A DNA stretch of 11,518 bases from Brachionus koreanus (Eukaryota > Rotifera > Eurotatoria > Ploima > Brachionidae): the NCBI GenBank assembly GCA_016987375.1, contig PJRA01000198.1, positions 1,494,709 through 1,506,226 of the forward strand, given 5' to 3'. Below are positions 1 to 11,518 of the stretch, piece after piece. The notes under the pieces were generated by a model, which worked only from the letters and a program-made list of their open reading frames with translations, was not told where the DNA came from and ran no database searches. The translations under genes were made by a program, and so were the position numbers. Numbering within the stretch: position 1 is the stretch's first letter; every line of letters begins with the position of its first letter.

Positions 1-67
1 ATTGAAAAAAAATTATAAAAAATGCTTTAAATTTATTGAATAAAAAACAAATAAAGGAAGTTACAAA

Positions 68-85
68 AGGGGTCAAAAGACCCCT
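68..85. repeat. Short perfect hairpin (7-bp stem, 4-nt loop)
   Basis: AGGGGTC and GACCCCT flank an AAAA loop. The two G/C-rich arms stand out in very AT-rich DNA just upstream of the hAT fragment. It may be a subterminal part of a transposable element. No function is assigned. Confidence 0.5.
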
Positions 86-169
86 CCGGTTTTGAGTATT
101 AAGTACAATCAGCAATGAATCCGATTCAAGCATTGCAAAATCATCATTAAAACGAAAGAAATTTTTTAG

Positions 170-490
170 TTTCGCAAAAAAAACCCGAGTACTGAAGGTT
201 TGCAATCTAATGATGAAAAATTCTTCAGACGTCAGATTGATGAGTATTTAAATATTGAATATGATCCAGATATTAATTTAAAGACGTTTTGGCAACGAAA
301 CAAATCAATCTTCCCCGATTTATATAATTGGGTTTTAAAATATTTATCAATTCCAGCACCATCAGGTTCAATTGAGCGAACATTTTCAAATGCTGGCTAT
401 ATCAACAGACTACATAGATCAAGAATGAGAGTAAAAAATTTAGAAAATAAAACACTTTTGCGGTGTAATTTTGGTCTTTTAAAGATTTAA
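170..490 (+). mobile_element. hAT transposase C-terminal fragment
   Basis: The reading frame is open from 170, just after an in-frame TAG at 167-169, to a TAA at 488-490. It encodes the C-terminal dimerisation region typical of hAT-family transposases. Visible signs are an aromatic-rich stretch with FPDLYNWVLKYLSIPA, then the family hallmark SIERTFSNAG, then RLHRSRM and a closing LLRCNF, close to the usual end of the family. The DDE catalytic core is not upstream in the 169 bases available. The piece is therefore either the last exon of a transposase that continues left of the window (an acceptor-like tttttttag ends at 169) or a truncated copy. There is no ATG in the frame, so it is not a complete gene here. 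The family call is fairly safe; whether the element is active cannot be judged. Confidence 0.8.
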
Positions 491-962
491 GTTAAAACTA
501 AACATTTTTTAAATAAATGTTATCTTTAAGTTAAATAAAAAATTCCTAAAATTCTTAATTACTTTATTTTAATAAAATATATGAAATGAAATAAGAATAT
601 GAAATGAAAATATTTCTTAATCAATAATTAATTTCTTTAAATTAAATAATAATAACTTTAAAGTTACAAAGTCAAGACTTGTACTTTTTTAATTTTTTCC
701 AACTTAAGACTTGTGACCTTTAAACAACTCTGTGATAAACATGCACCCCGTATTACAGTGATATTTTGAAGATTTTTGCACCCTCAGCGGGTTTTGAATC
801 CTAGATCCCCTTTATTAACTTTATTTTAGAAATCAAAATCTAATAATTCATTACCAAGAGTTCAATTTTATTTGAAAAGCATCTTTTAAGATCGTAAAAT
901 AATAGAAAAACACAGCCTTAAGTGCTATAAAAATAAAGTTTAGAAATAAACCCAGCTAATTT
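491..962. other. Non-coding stretch between hAT fragment and PAP copy 1
   Basis: No gene is visible. The left part is AT-rich filler. Around 670-715 the word AGACTTGT occurs twice in similar surroundings. From about 729 to 815 the DNA becomes more G/C-rich and contains ATGCACCCCG and then TTTTTGCACCCTCAG. Many hAT elements end in TTTGCACCCTG-like termini, so this could be the 3' end of the hAT copy that starts further left; no matching 5' end is in the window. On the minus strand, AATAAA at 867-872 is a possible polyadenylation signal for PAP copy 1. Confidence 0.4.
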
Positions 963-2934
<1,972 letters not shown>

Positions 2935-4893
2935 GTTTCGCAATCAATTACTCACACTGTAATTATTATTAATTCTTGATTACTTGTCAGCTCTTTGCGA
3001 ATTAATATTTCATGCTTTTTCTATTCAATTAATTTGTTATTTATCACCCGCTTAATTATTCTATTTAATTCTTTTTATTATAAGTTTATATATACTTTTT
3101 ATTTTAAAAATTTTCAAATATACAAGGCTTTTGTTATATATTATGAAAATTTTATCATAACATTTATTTGTTGAAAAATTTCAAAACAAGTATTGACAAC
3201 ATTTTTGTCTTGATGATACATAAAGCAGAATTTTTGTTTAGATATTTTTTAAAAATTTAAATACATTTTGTCTTCTCAAAAATTTTAAATTAAATATTTT
3301 TTTTTAAAAAAGCTGTTTGTAAATTAATTATTTTATTTTTTCGCTTAAATAATCAAATTTACTTCTTATGATCTTTAAAACAATGAATTATGATCTAATT
3401 AGGTCATTCGACTATTTTTAAATAGCAAAATTATAATTTTTTTCGAAAAATATCATATAAATTAAAAAATATTAAAATAGTAAATTGTATCCATGAAAAG
3501 AACTTAAATTAATTGTTAATATTATAATTAAATTAGCATTAAATTATTTGCCTTTGATTTTTATCTGGATGAGTCTAAAATATAAAAATTTAAAAATGTA
3601 AAATTATTTTCACTTTCCCTTTTTTTATATTTGATATCAGTTGCTATGAGCTATAAAGATTTAAAATTTTTATTTTGATTAAAAAAGTCTGTTTGTAATC
3701 AAATTCTCTTGTTTAAAATCTATAGGAAATTTGATGCTTTTCAGCTATTTTTTTTGCCATGGTTCTTCTAGCTGTATGAGGTAAAGCATTATTTTGAATA
3801 AAGAAACATAGTTTTAGGTTTACCAAATAAGAATATGACAATACCAAAATTTCAAAATTTTTATTTAAACCTTTTATTTAATAAAACATTTTTAAATTGA
3901 AAAAAAACCTTGAGTTTAATTTTGATGAGTAAAATAGTCAACTTGTAAAGTAATGCCGGATCTTCTGACTCATCATAATTTATTTAGTGATTTAATTAAC
4001 TCAAATTCTGTGGATTTGTAAAATAAAATAAATAACTAACAGATTAATAGATTAAGTTAATAAATATTTTATTCTATCAAAGTTAATAATGATTGTTTCA
4101 TTTTTTGATAGAAAAAAGGATCATTAAATTTTAAGAATTTGGTAATTTAATTTTGAATAATATAACTATTGAAAAATTGTTCACAACATAAAAAAAATTT
4201 TTGCAAAAAATTTATTTTGAAAAAGAAAATTTTTCAATCAATTATTCATTCAGATTTAAAATTACAACTTAAACTTTTCTTTTTTCTATTTAGAGCGCCT
4301 ATATTAATAGATCAAGTGGTATTAACATAATAATTAAAAAAGTTTCTTTAATTTATTTGTTTAGGCTATTTTTAACATGGGATCACAATTTTATCAGTTG
4401 TTTAAAACCACTTAATAAAAATGATTTAAAATTATATTTTAAAAATATTTAAAACATTGCAATTTTTTACTAATAATTTTATTATTCAAAAAATTCGAGT
4501 CTAAAAATACTTAAAATGGATATTGAAACTAAAAAAATTTACTTTGAAGAATTTTCTCCAGATCTAAGACTCTCAATTCGTTTGAAATTAAATTTTTTTC
4601 AAGCAGCTTTTTTTATTTAAGTTTATTTTTTTTTAAAGATTAAATTAAATTCTAAGACTGAGAATTTTATTTTGACTCAGTCGACTCAGAATGTTACATA
4701 TTTAGGCATTAATAATAAGTAAAAAGAATAATTTGCCCTAATATAGATATCTTAATAGAATAAGAAAATGATGATTTATTATTCAAAATAAATAAAAATA
4801 TTCACTTTGAATTAAAAGCTTCTGTGCCAAAATAAATTTGATAAAAGAAAAAAGCTTAACATTTAACAAGATATTATAAATTATTTTTAAATA
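2935..4893. other. Long AT-rich intergenic stretch
   Basis: Nearly two kilobases of very A+T-rich DNA with many A and T runs. No frame with coding character was found apart from the decayed transposase scrap listed separately at 3713-3824. The right-hand part after 2935 must contain the promoter of PAP copy 1, but no clear core promoter element could be singled out in such AT-rich sequence. No tRNA-like cloverleaf was seen. Confidence 0.6.
3713..3824 (-). pseudogene. Decayed helix-turn-helix transposase-like scrap
   Basis: On the minus strand a short coding-like run reads GKPKTMFLYSK, hits a stop at 3791-3789, and continues one base shifted as NALPHTARRTMAKKIAEK then HQISYR before TAA at 3713-3715. 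A basic 'G-x-P-K' lead followed by a helix rich in R, K and A and then 'ISYR' resembles the N-terminal DNA-binding helix-turn-helix of Tc1-like and related transposases. That is only a resemblance. The frameshift and stops make it a relic. No terminal repeats were found around it, and the family is uncertain. Confidence 0.33.
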
Positions 4894-4899
4894 TTTATT
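4894..4899 (-). promoter_or_regulatory. Polyadenylation signal AATAAA
   Basis: A minus-strand AATAAA lies 15 nt past the stop of the small gene at 4915-5238. Such hexamers are common by chance in this DNA, but the position is right. Confidence 0.45.
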
Positions 4900-4914
4900 T
4901 AATTAATTCAATAT

Positions 4915-5238
4915 TCAGGGTTTGCGCTCAGGTATATCTGTTGGACTTTTGTGAAGATGTACACGTTTGTGATGTTCTTCTGGTTTCTTTGATATGACAT
5001 CATGATAGACCTCTGCGGCCGGAATATCTCTATATTTTTTTTCATCACTTGGTGTTTTTTTTAAATCTAAAAAAAATTATTTCAAAAATAGCAAAATTAA
5101 AAAAATATGCGCACTACTTTCATCGATTTTTACTTGTCCGTGTCTTGCAGCAGGAGCCCAGTCACCAACGCCATGTTTACTGTAAGGTCCACCACTTCCG
5201 TGAGTGCCCATTGGCCTTGTTTCATTGTGTTTAGACAT
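4915..5238 (-). CDS. Hidden two-exon gene, 90-residue His-rich protein of unknown function
   Basis: Exon 1 is 5238-5118 (ATG plus 40 residues and one base) and exon 2 is 5066-4915. They are joined across a 51-nt intron (5117-5067) with GTAGTG..TTTTAG borders in matching phase 1. The product starts MSKHNETRPMGTHGSGGPYS, continues with KHGVGDWAPAARHG, and ends SPTDIPERKP. It has 9 histidines in 90 residues, no cysteine, no membrane segment and no signal peptide. The first half is glycine-rich and the second is strongly charged (Lys, Glu, His), so it is probably largely disordered. Base composition is clearly less AT-rich than the surroundings, which supports real coding. I do not recognise the family. 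It sits between the two poly(A) polymerase copies on the same strand, but nothing in the protein suggests a shared role. Confidence 0.72.
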
Positions 5239-5531
5239 TTTAGTTTTAATTTAAAAAAAATTATTAAAAAAATTCTTAATATAGTCAAAAATTAATTTAT
5301 TTAAAAATTGAAAAAAATCTAAAAATAAACATAAATTTTTTCCAAATTCCATTTTGAACAGGCTTGTCTCTTTTTTTTCAAAAAAAAAATTATTTTGATA
5401 AAATTTTTATTAATAAACAAAAAAAATTTTTATTCTAACAAAGTGTTCTTTTAAATGGCCAAGGCTCATCAGACTATTTAGGAAACATACCTAAAAATAC
5501 TTGTTTGCTATTGACAAAAGACAGTTTGAAT
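5239..5531. other. Spacer between PAP copy 2 and the small gene
   Basis: About 290 bases separate the PAP copy 2 stop from the small gene's start. The spacer should hold the PAP 3' UTR and the small gene's promoter. It is mostly A and T runs with no further open frame that I trust. Confidence 0.5.
5429..5434 (-). promoter_or_regulatory. Candidate polyadenylation signal of PAP copy 2
   Basis: Minus-strand AATAAA about 100 nt past the proposed PAP stop (5532-5534). A second one lies at 5406-5411, and another overlaps the stop codon itself, so the true cleavage site is open. Confidence 0.4.
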
Positions 5532-8260
<2,729 letters not shown>

Positions 8261-8859
8261 TTTGGATGTGTGGCTTCTTTTTTTATTATCAAAATATTTT
8301 ATTTTTTAAAGATTTTGACTTTCCCCAAAAATGTGTACTAAACTATAAATTGCAGGGTATTTTTTTTTTATATTAAACAATTAAATTAACAAAAGTCTTA
8401 AAAAAAGATAATTTGAATTGAATATTAGAACAAGCTTTCTTGTGTTAAAAGGTTTGATTTTTTTGTTTTTTTTAGCATTTGATTTCTTGATAATTCTTAA
8501 ACTTCAAGTCATATTATTTAAAAAAAAAAAAACAAATTTGAATGCTCTTCAAAATGATATGTCAAACTTTTTATTTATTTTAAAATTTTATTAAATTTAA
8601 TTTTTTGAATAAATTCTGAATTTATTTACCTATAATAGGAGTAAAATTCAAAAGAAGATGTGTGTGAACAATTTCTGTCGATGGTCAAGTTCACTTTTGG
8701 ATGTAATAATCGACAATATTATTTATAAAAAAAAATGATTTAAGATTTTATATTTTATAACTTTAATAAATATAAAAATTTATTGCTCGTTAGTTAATCG
8801 TTTTTTTTGGCAAAGTAAAATTTTTGATAATCAAACATTAATAATTGAAACAGGAATAG
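8261..8859. other. AT-rich stretch upstream of PAP copy 2
   Basis: This should contain the promoter and 5' UTR of PAP copy 2 (minus strand, start at 8260). No convincing gene is seen. A less AT-rich island at about 8640-8700 carries GTGAAC (8664-8669) and GTTCAC (8689-8694) as a short inverted repeat, and a minus-strand open run of about 20 codons there looks weakly coding. Neither is strong enough to name. Confidence 0.4.
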
Positions 8860-9048
8860 TATTTGATACACTATTTAAGAAATAAAAGAAGAAATAGCCT
8901 GTTTGTTGAAATAAAACAAATATTACCAGAGTTGTTTAAAAGTGACAAGTCTCAAGCCAAGTCCAAGACCAGATTTTACCATGATCTAAAAAAAAATAAA
9001 AATATAACAATTTTTTGTTTTGCTAATATTAATCTATTATATATTTAA
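8860..9048 (+). other. Coding-like open frame, unrecognised
   Basis: The frame is open from 8860, just after an in-frame TAG whose last two bases could serve as a splice acceptor. It has no ATG near its start. The first 45 or so codons look like protein: HYLRNKRRNSLFVEIKQILP, then ELFKSDKSQAKSKTRFYH, a basic, probably helical segment. The part after about 8985 becomes A/T runs, as expected of an intron or decay. It could be an internal exon of a small plus-strand gene ending at 9300, or a transposon scrap. I recognise no family. Confidence 0.3.
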
Positions 9049-9108
9049 AATTAACTATTGACTAAAATTAGTTAATTTTTTTTTGATAGCAATTTAAAAA
9101 TTGAAAAA

Positions 9109-9155
9109 AAATTTAACTTAAAAAGCTTTTGACTTGGACTTTTTAAGTTAAATTT
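9109..9155. repeat. Perfect 17-bp inverted repeat with 13-nt loop
   Basis: Arms at 9109-9125 and 9139-9155 are exact reverse complements (AAATTTAACTTAAAAAG and its complement) around CTTTTGACTTGGA. Part of the pairing is expected from AT-richness, but 17 uninterrupted pairs with mixed bases is more than casual. It could be the tip of a small inverted-repeat transposon or a hairpin in a transcript. Confidence 0.6.
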
Positions 9156-9234
9156 ATCAGAGCCCATTTATCACTCTTAACACCAGCGAATCAAACAGAA
9201 AAAAAAATGGAGTTCATTCAAACAAAAGCTCTAA

Positions 9235-9300
9235 GAATATTTCTATACCGATCCTAATGGGTTTTCTCCAGAAACCTTAAATAAGCTGTACAAATTATAA
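9235..9300 (+). other. Possible terminal exon fragment
   Basis: A 21-codon run reads EYFYTDPNGFSPETLNKLYK plus L and a TAA stop at 9298-9300. AATAAA follows at 9302-9307. The residue mix is protein-like and the preceding CTAAG could act as a splice acceptor. It might be the last exon of a gene that includes 8860-8985, but no joining phase could be proved. Family unknown. Confidence 0.25.
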
Positions 9301-9306
9301 AAATAA

Positions 9307-9513
9307 ATAGATACACATAATCAAGATGAAAAAAAATTAATAATAGTAACTTTTTTTATTAATATACATATTTATAGATTTATTTATTTATTTTTTTCTT
9401 CTCCCTTGTTCACCTTCAAAACCACCTTCTTTGAAAAAAATGCAGATTGCATGAAGCCTTGTTGCGGAAAAACCTTGAGAGTCAATCTCAAAAATTAGTC
9501 TTCTATTACTGAT
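9307..9513. other. Segment open on both strands, probably decayed element
   Basis: This stretch is less AT-rich than its surroundings and looks coding in more than one frame. On plus, the frame 9307-9498 is open and includes FTFKTTFFEKNADCMKPCCG. On minus, 9513-9388 is open and includes RRLIFEIDSQGFSATRLHAI, followed at once by AATAAA. None has a start codon in a sensible place. One strand may carry a real exon, or the stretch may be part of the transposon relic next to it. I cannot choose. Confidence 0.25.
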
Positions 9514-9609
9514 TCATCAAGTAGTCGTTTTAAACTTAACTCAGAAGTAAAAAAAGGATATTATCAATTACTTATTCATTTAATTCATTCAAGTTAATAA
9601 ATTTTCAAA

Positions 9610-9831
9610 TTAGATATTAAATATCAAAAATTTATAAAAATTTGCATGGGTCGATTTTGACATGAGATCGATGGTTGTTTTAGAATTGACTAAAATTTGC
9701 TATTTAGCAATTAGTGCACACAACTCTTCATAAGGACTTACGAGATTCAACTTAATAATAGAAATGATATATTTGAAACAAGAAAATAATGTCCATCTTG
9801 TATTTTGAATACTTGGATCAGAATTTTTTTG
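9610..9831 (-). pseudogene. hAT-like transposase relic with internal stop
   Basis: The minus-strand frame is open from 9831, is broken by one TAG (9702-9700), and continues to a TAA at 9612-9610. It reads NSDPSIQNTRWTLFSCFKYI, then LVSPYEELCALIAK, the stop, and then QILVNSKTTIDLMSKSTHAN. The TRW followed by hydrophobic helices, and the 'EEL..LI...IL...K....LMS' pattern, resemble the region before the C-terminal dimerisation domain of hAT transposases. It lacks the ERTFSNAG-like part seen in the left-edge element and has no start codon. A relic is likely; the exact family is uncertain. Confidence 0.4.
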
Positions 9832-10166
9832 TTAAGAAGTTGAGAATTTAAAAAGAAAAATAATTGTAATTCTTTATAATTATGAAATAAAATTTTGAAT
9901 ATTTTTCTTATTATTTTAATTCATGTTTTGTTATAAGCTATTATATTTGACTTAATAATGTAGAAATAAATAAATCTTAACGGTTTCATTACAATGTTAC
10001 CATAGAAATTTAATTATATAATTTTTTGAAGATTGTTTTTAAAACAAGACTTGAATTTGAAGAAAAAAGCCTTTTGTAATTTATATATATATAAAAATTT
10101 TGCTATGTAAAATAAACCCAATAAATTTGTACTTTAAATTAGGGTCTATTAAAACTTTAATCACAA
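9832..10166. other. Upstream region of the TPR gene
   Basis: AT-rich and without an open frame of note. It ends with the TATA-rich run listed next and a 5' UTR leading to the ATG at 10167. Confidence 0.45.
10082..10097 (+). promoter_or_regulatory. TATA-box-like run upstream of the TPR gene
   Basis: TATATATATATAAAA lies about 70-85 nt before the ATG at 10167, a workable distance for a TATA box with a short 5' UTR. In DNA this AT-rich it may be chance. Confidence 0.3.
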
Positions 10167-10909
10167 ATGGATAATAATAACATTGTATCAAGTGATTCAT
10201 CTAACTCAAATTCTACAAAAGAAAACTACAACTATAATGATCAATTAAATAGTGAAAAAAATTTGGTAATTTAATTATTTTTCTTGTCCAAAAATTTATT
10301 TAGATATTTTTGTTTTAGATCGATGATTTGAAAACAAAGGCCGACAAAGCATTCAAGAAAAACGAATTTGAAAAAGCATTTAATCTCTATAGTCAAGCTT
10401 TAGAGCTTGATTCAAATAATTATGATCTGATAGCATGTTTAACTGGTGCAGCTCTTAATCTAGGCATGATAGACGAAGTATTTGCCAAAACAGACTTCTT
10501 AATTCAATTAGATGAAATCAAAGCTCAAGTAAAATACTAATTTTAAACTGAAAAATAAAGATAAAATTTAATTTCTAAAGGGTTATTATTTGAAAGGAGT
10601 GGCTTTTGATTTAATTTTTAAATTTGATTCAGCCGCAGATTATTTTCTCAAGGCGTTAGACTATGAAACTGAGAATATAAATATAATTGTGAAAAATTTA
10701 ATCAAAACTTTGGTCAAATTAATAAACAAAAATAATGATGCTCAAATAGAAGATCCTATTGAAATTGATGGTAATGTTTTATTCATTAAGAATCTAGATT
10801 ATTATTTTATATAAAGAGGGTTTTAGAATTTGATAGTTTTTGAAAGCACTGGTTGTTTGTTTTCTTTTTTTTAGGGTTGAGATATTTTCCAAAAGTCAAG
10901 TCAAGTTAA
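10167..10909 (+). CDS. Small TPR-repeat protein, four exons
   Basis: Exons are 10167-10265, 10319-10528, 10581-10770 and 10875-10909, joined by 53-, 52- and 104-nt introns with GT..AG borders and agreeing phases, giving 177 residues. The first 33 residues are Asn/Ser-rich and probably disordered. Residues 36-69 form a classic tetratricopeptide repeat (ADKAFKKNEFEKAFNLYSQA then LELD), followed by a weaker second helical pair and a third repeat at about 104-137 (GYYLKGVAFD, AADYFLKALDYE). TPRs are protein-binding superhelices, so the protein is probably an adaptor or co-chaperone-like factor; no catalytic domain is seen. The last splice is less certain: without it exon 3 simply runs on to a TAA at 10812-10814, changing only the C-terminus. 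I cannot name an orthologue. Confidence 0.78.
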
Positions 10910-11246
10910 AAAATTTTTCCAATCGAACTAACGAAACAAAAAATTGCAAATTCAAGTTTTGCCTGTTTCTGAATTTTTGTGCATTTAGATACCATGGAAG
11001 TCCTTCTTGTAAGACGTCTCATAAGCTTTTTTGCTTTTACTCATATTGCATATTTGCTTGAAGGAAATTATTTTTTTAATATATCAATATAAAAATTATC
11101 AAAAAGAGCTTAGTTTATTAAAGAAATTTTTTAAATTTATTTTTTAACTCAACTCTTGTGTATAATTTTTGTAAAAATTTTTAAAAATTAAATTTTGAAA
11201 ATATTGTTGGCTCATATTTTTTTTTGAATAAAAAAATTGAAATGCA
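10910..11246. other. Downstream region of the TPR gene
   Basis: This contains the 3' UTR of the TPR gene and AT-rich filler; a plus-strand AATAAA at 11227-11232 could be its polyadenylation signal. No further gene is supported. Confidence 0.4.
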
Positions 11247-11369
11247 ATGTTCAAAGTCTTGGAACTTCTTTGCTTCGTTTTTTGGTTAGTTTTAATTTTA
11301 AGATTTATTAAACATGGATTAAGAAGACATGTTGATCAGCATATCGTGACTTTTTTATCAAAAAATTAG
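11247..11369 (+). other. Possible first exon with a membrane-anchor-like N-terminus
   Basis: A 40-codon frame starts at ATG 11247 and stops at TAG 11367-11369. It begins MFKVLELLCFVFWLVLIL, a hydrophobic run long enough for a signal anchor, followed by a basic stretch with KHGLRRH and then VDQHIVTFLSKN. An uncharged run bordered by basic residues is typical of a signal anchor. A T-rich genome gives such runs by chance, so this is only a candidate first exon of a gene continuing to the right. Confidence 0.22.
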
Positions 11370-11518
11370 GTTTTGTGAAATTTATGGTTACAATAGAACA
11401 GAAAAAAATGTTAAAATTCTTATAACTTTTCTTTCAAAAGTCAAAAGCAAGTTCTGTAAATACAACATGGTGCAACATTCAAAGTTGCGCTATTATGAAA
11501 AATCTGAAAAGACGCTTC
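11350..11518 (+). other. Open frame running off the right edge
   Basis: The frame is open from 11350 to the window end. From 11371 it reads FCEIYGYNRTEKNVKILITF, then LSKVKSKFCKYNMVQHSKLR and YYEKSEKTL, a basic protein-like run. An acceptor-like AATTAG precedes it at 11369. It may be an exon of a gene or transposon beyond the window. No family is recognised. Confidence 0.25.

Noticed and set aside
785..812. GGTTTTGAATCC, similar to a tRNA T-loop or Pol III B box
   Set aside because: It has one extra base compared with the consensus, no A box at the right distance and no cloverleaf could be folded by eye.
5049..5295. Two overlapping plus-strand open frames
   Set aside because: They lie opposite the two exons and intron of the small His-rich gene, which explains the region better with a start, a splice site and a stop.
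10840..11061. Plus-strand open frame of 73 codons after the TPR gene
   Set aside because: It has no ATG at its start, overlaps the proposed last TPR exon in another frame, and its composition follows the AT-rich background.

Overview
The window looks like nuclear DNA of a small invertebrate. It is extremely A+T-rich by eye, and its genes are cut by many very short introns (mostly 44-73 nt) with GT..AG borders and T-rich acceptors. AATAAA signals follow several stop codons, and decayed transposase pieces are scattered through it. A compact AT-rich genome such as that of a monogonont rotifer (Brachionus-like) would fit. That is an inference from composition and gene style, not a match I could test.

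Layout. 170-490 (+) is the C-terminal end of a hAT transposase. 963-2934 (-) is a canonical poly(A) polymerase (PAP copy 1, 7 exons found) with no C-terminal tail. 2935-4914 is AT-rich and non-coding apart from a decayed helix-turn-helix-like transposase scrap. 4915-5238 (-) is a previously hidden two-exon gene for a 90-residue histidine-rich protein of unknown function. 5532-8260 (-) is a complete second poly(A) polymerase (PAP copy 2, 14 exons, 642 residues by my splicing). 8261-10166 holds transposon-like debris, a perfect 17-bp inverted repeat and coding-like scraps on both strands. 10167-10909 (+) is a four-exon gene for a small TPR protein. The right edge (11247-11518) has weak open frames that may begin a gene continuing outside the window.

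The main story is the tandem poly(A) polymerase pair. The proteins are very similar and both keep the catalytic aspartates, yet their silent sites and introns have diverged strongly. The exception is one 447-bp block (2440-2886 and 7730-8176) that is identical base for base, including a complete intron. It encodes most of the N-terminal catalytic region, including two of the three catalytic aspartates. This is the pattern expected of recent ectopic gene conversion, unless it is an assembly artefact. The copies also differ at six intron positions within the part they share, and only copy 2 has the lysine-rich tail with a likely nuclear localisation signal. This suggests a nuclear PAP beside a tail-less, possibly differently located or regulated, PAP. 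No prokaryotic feature, CRISPR array or convincing tRNA gene was seen.
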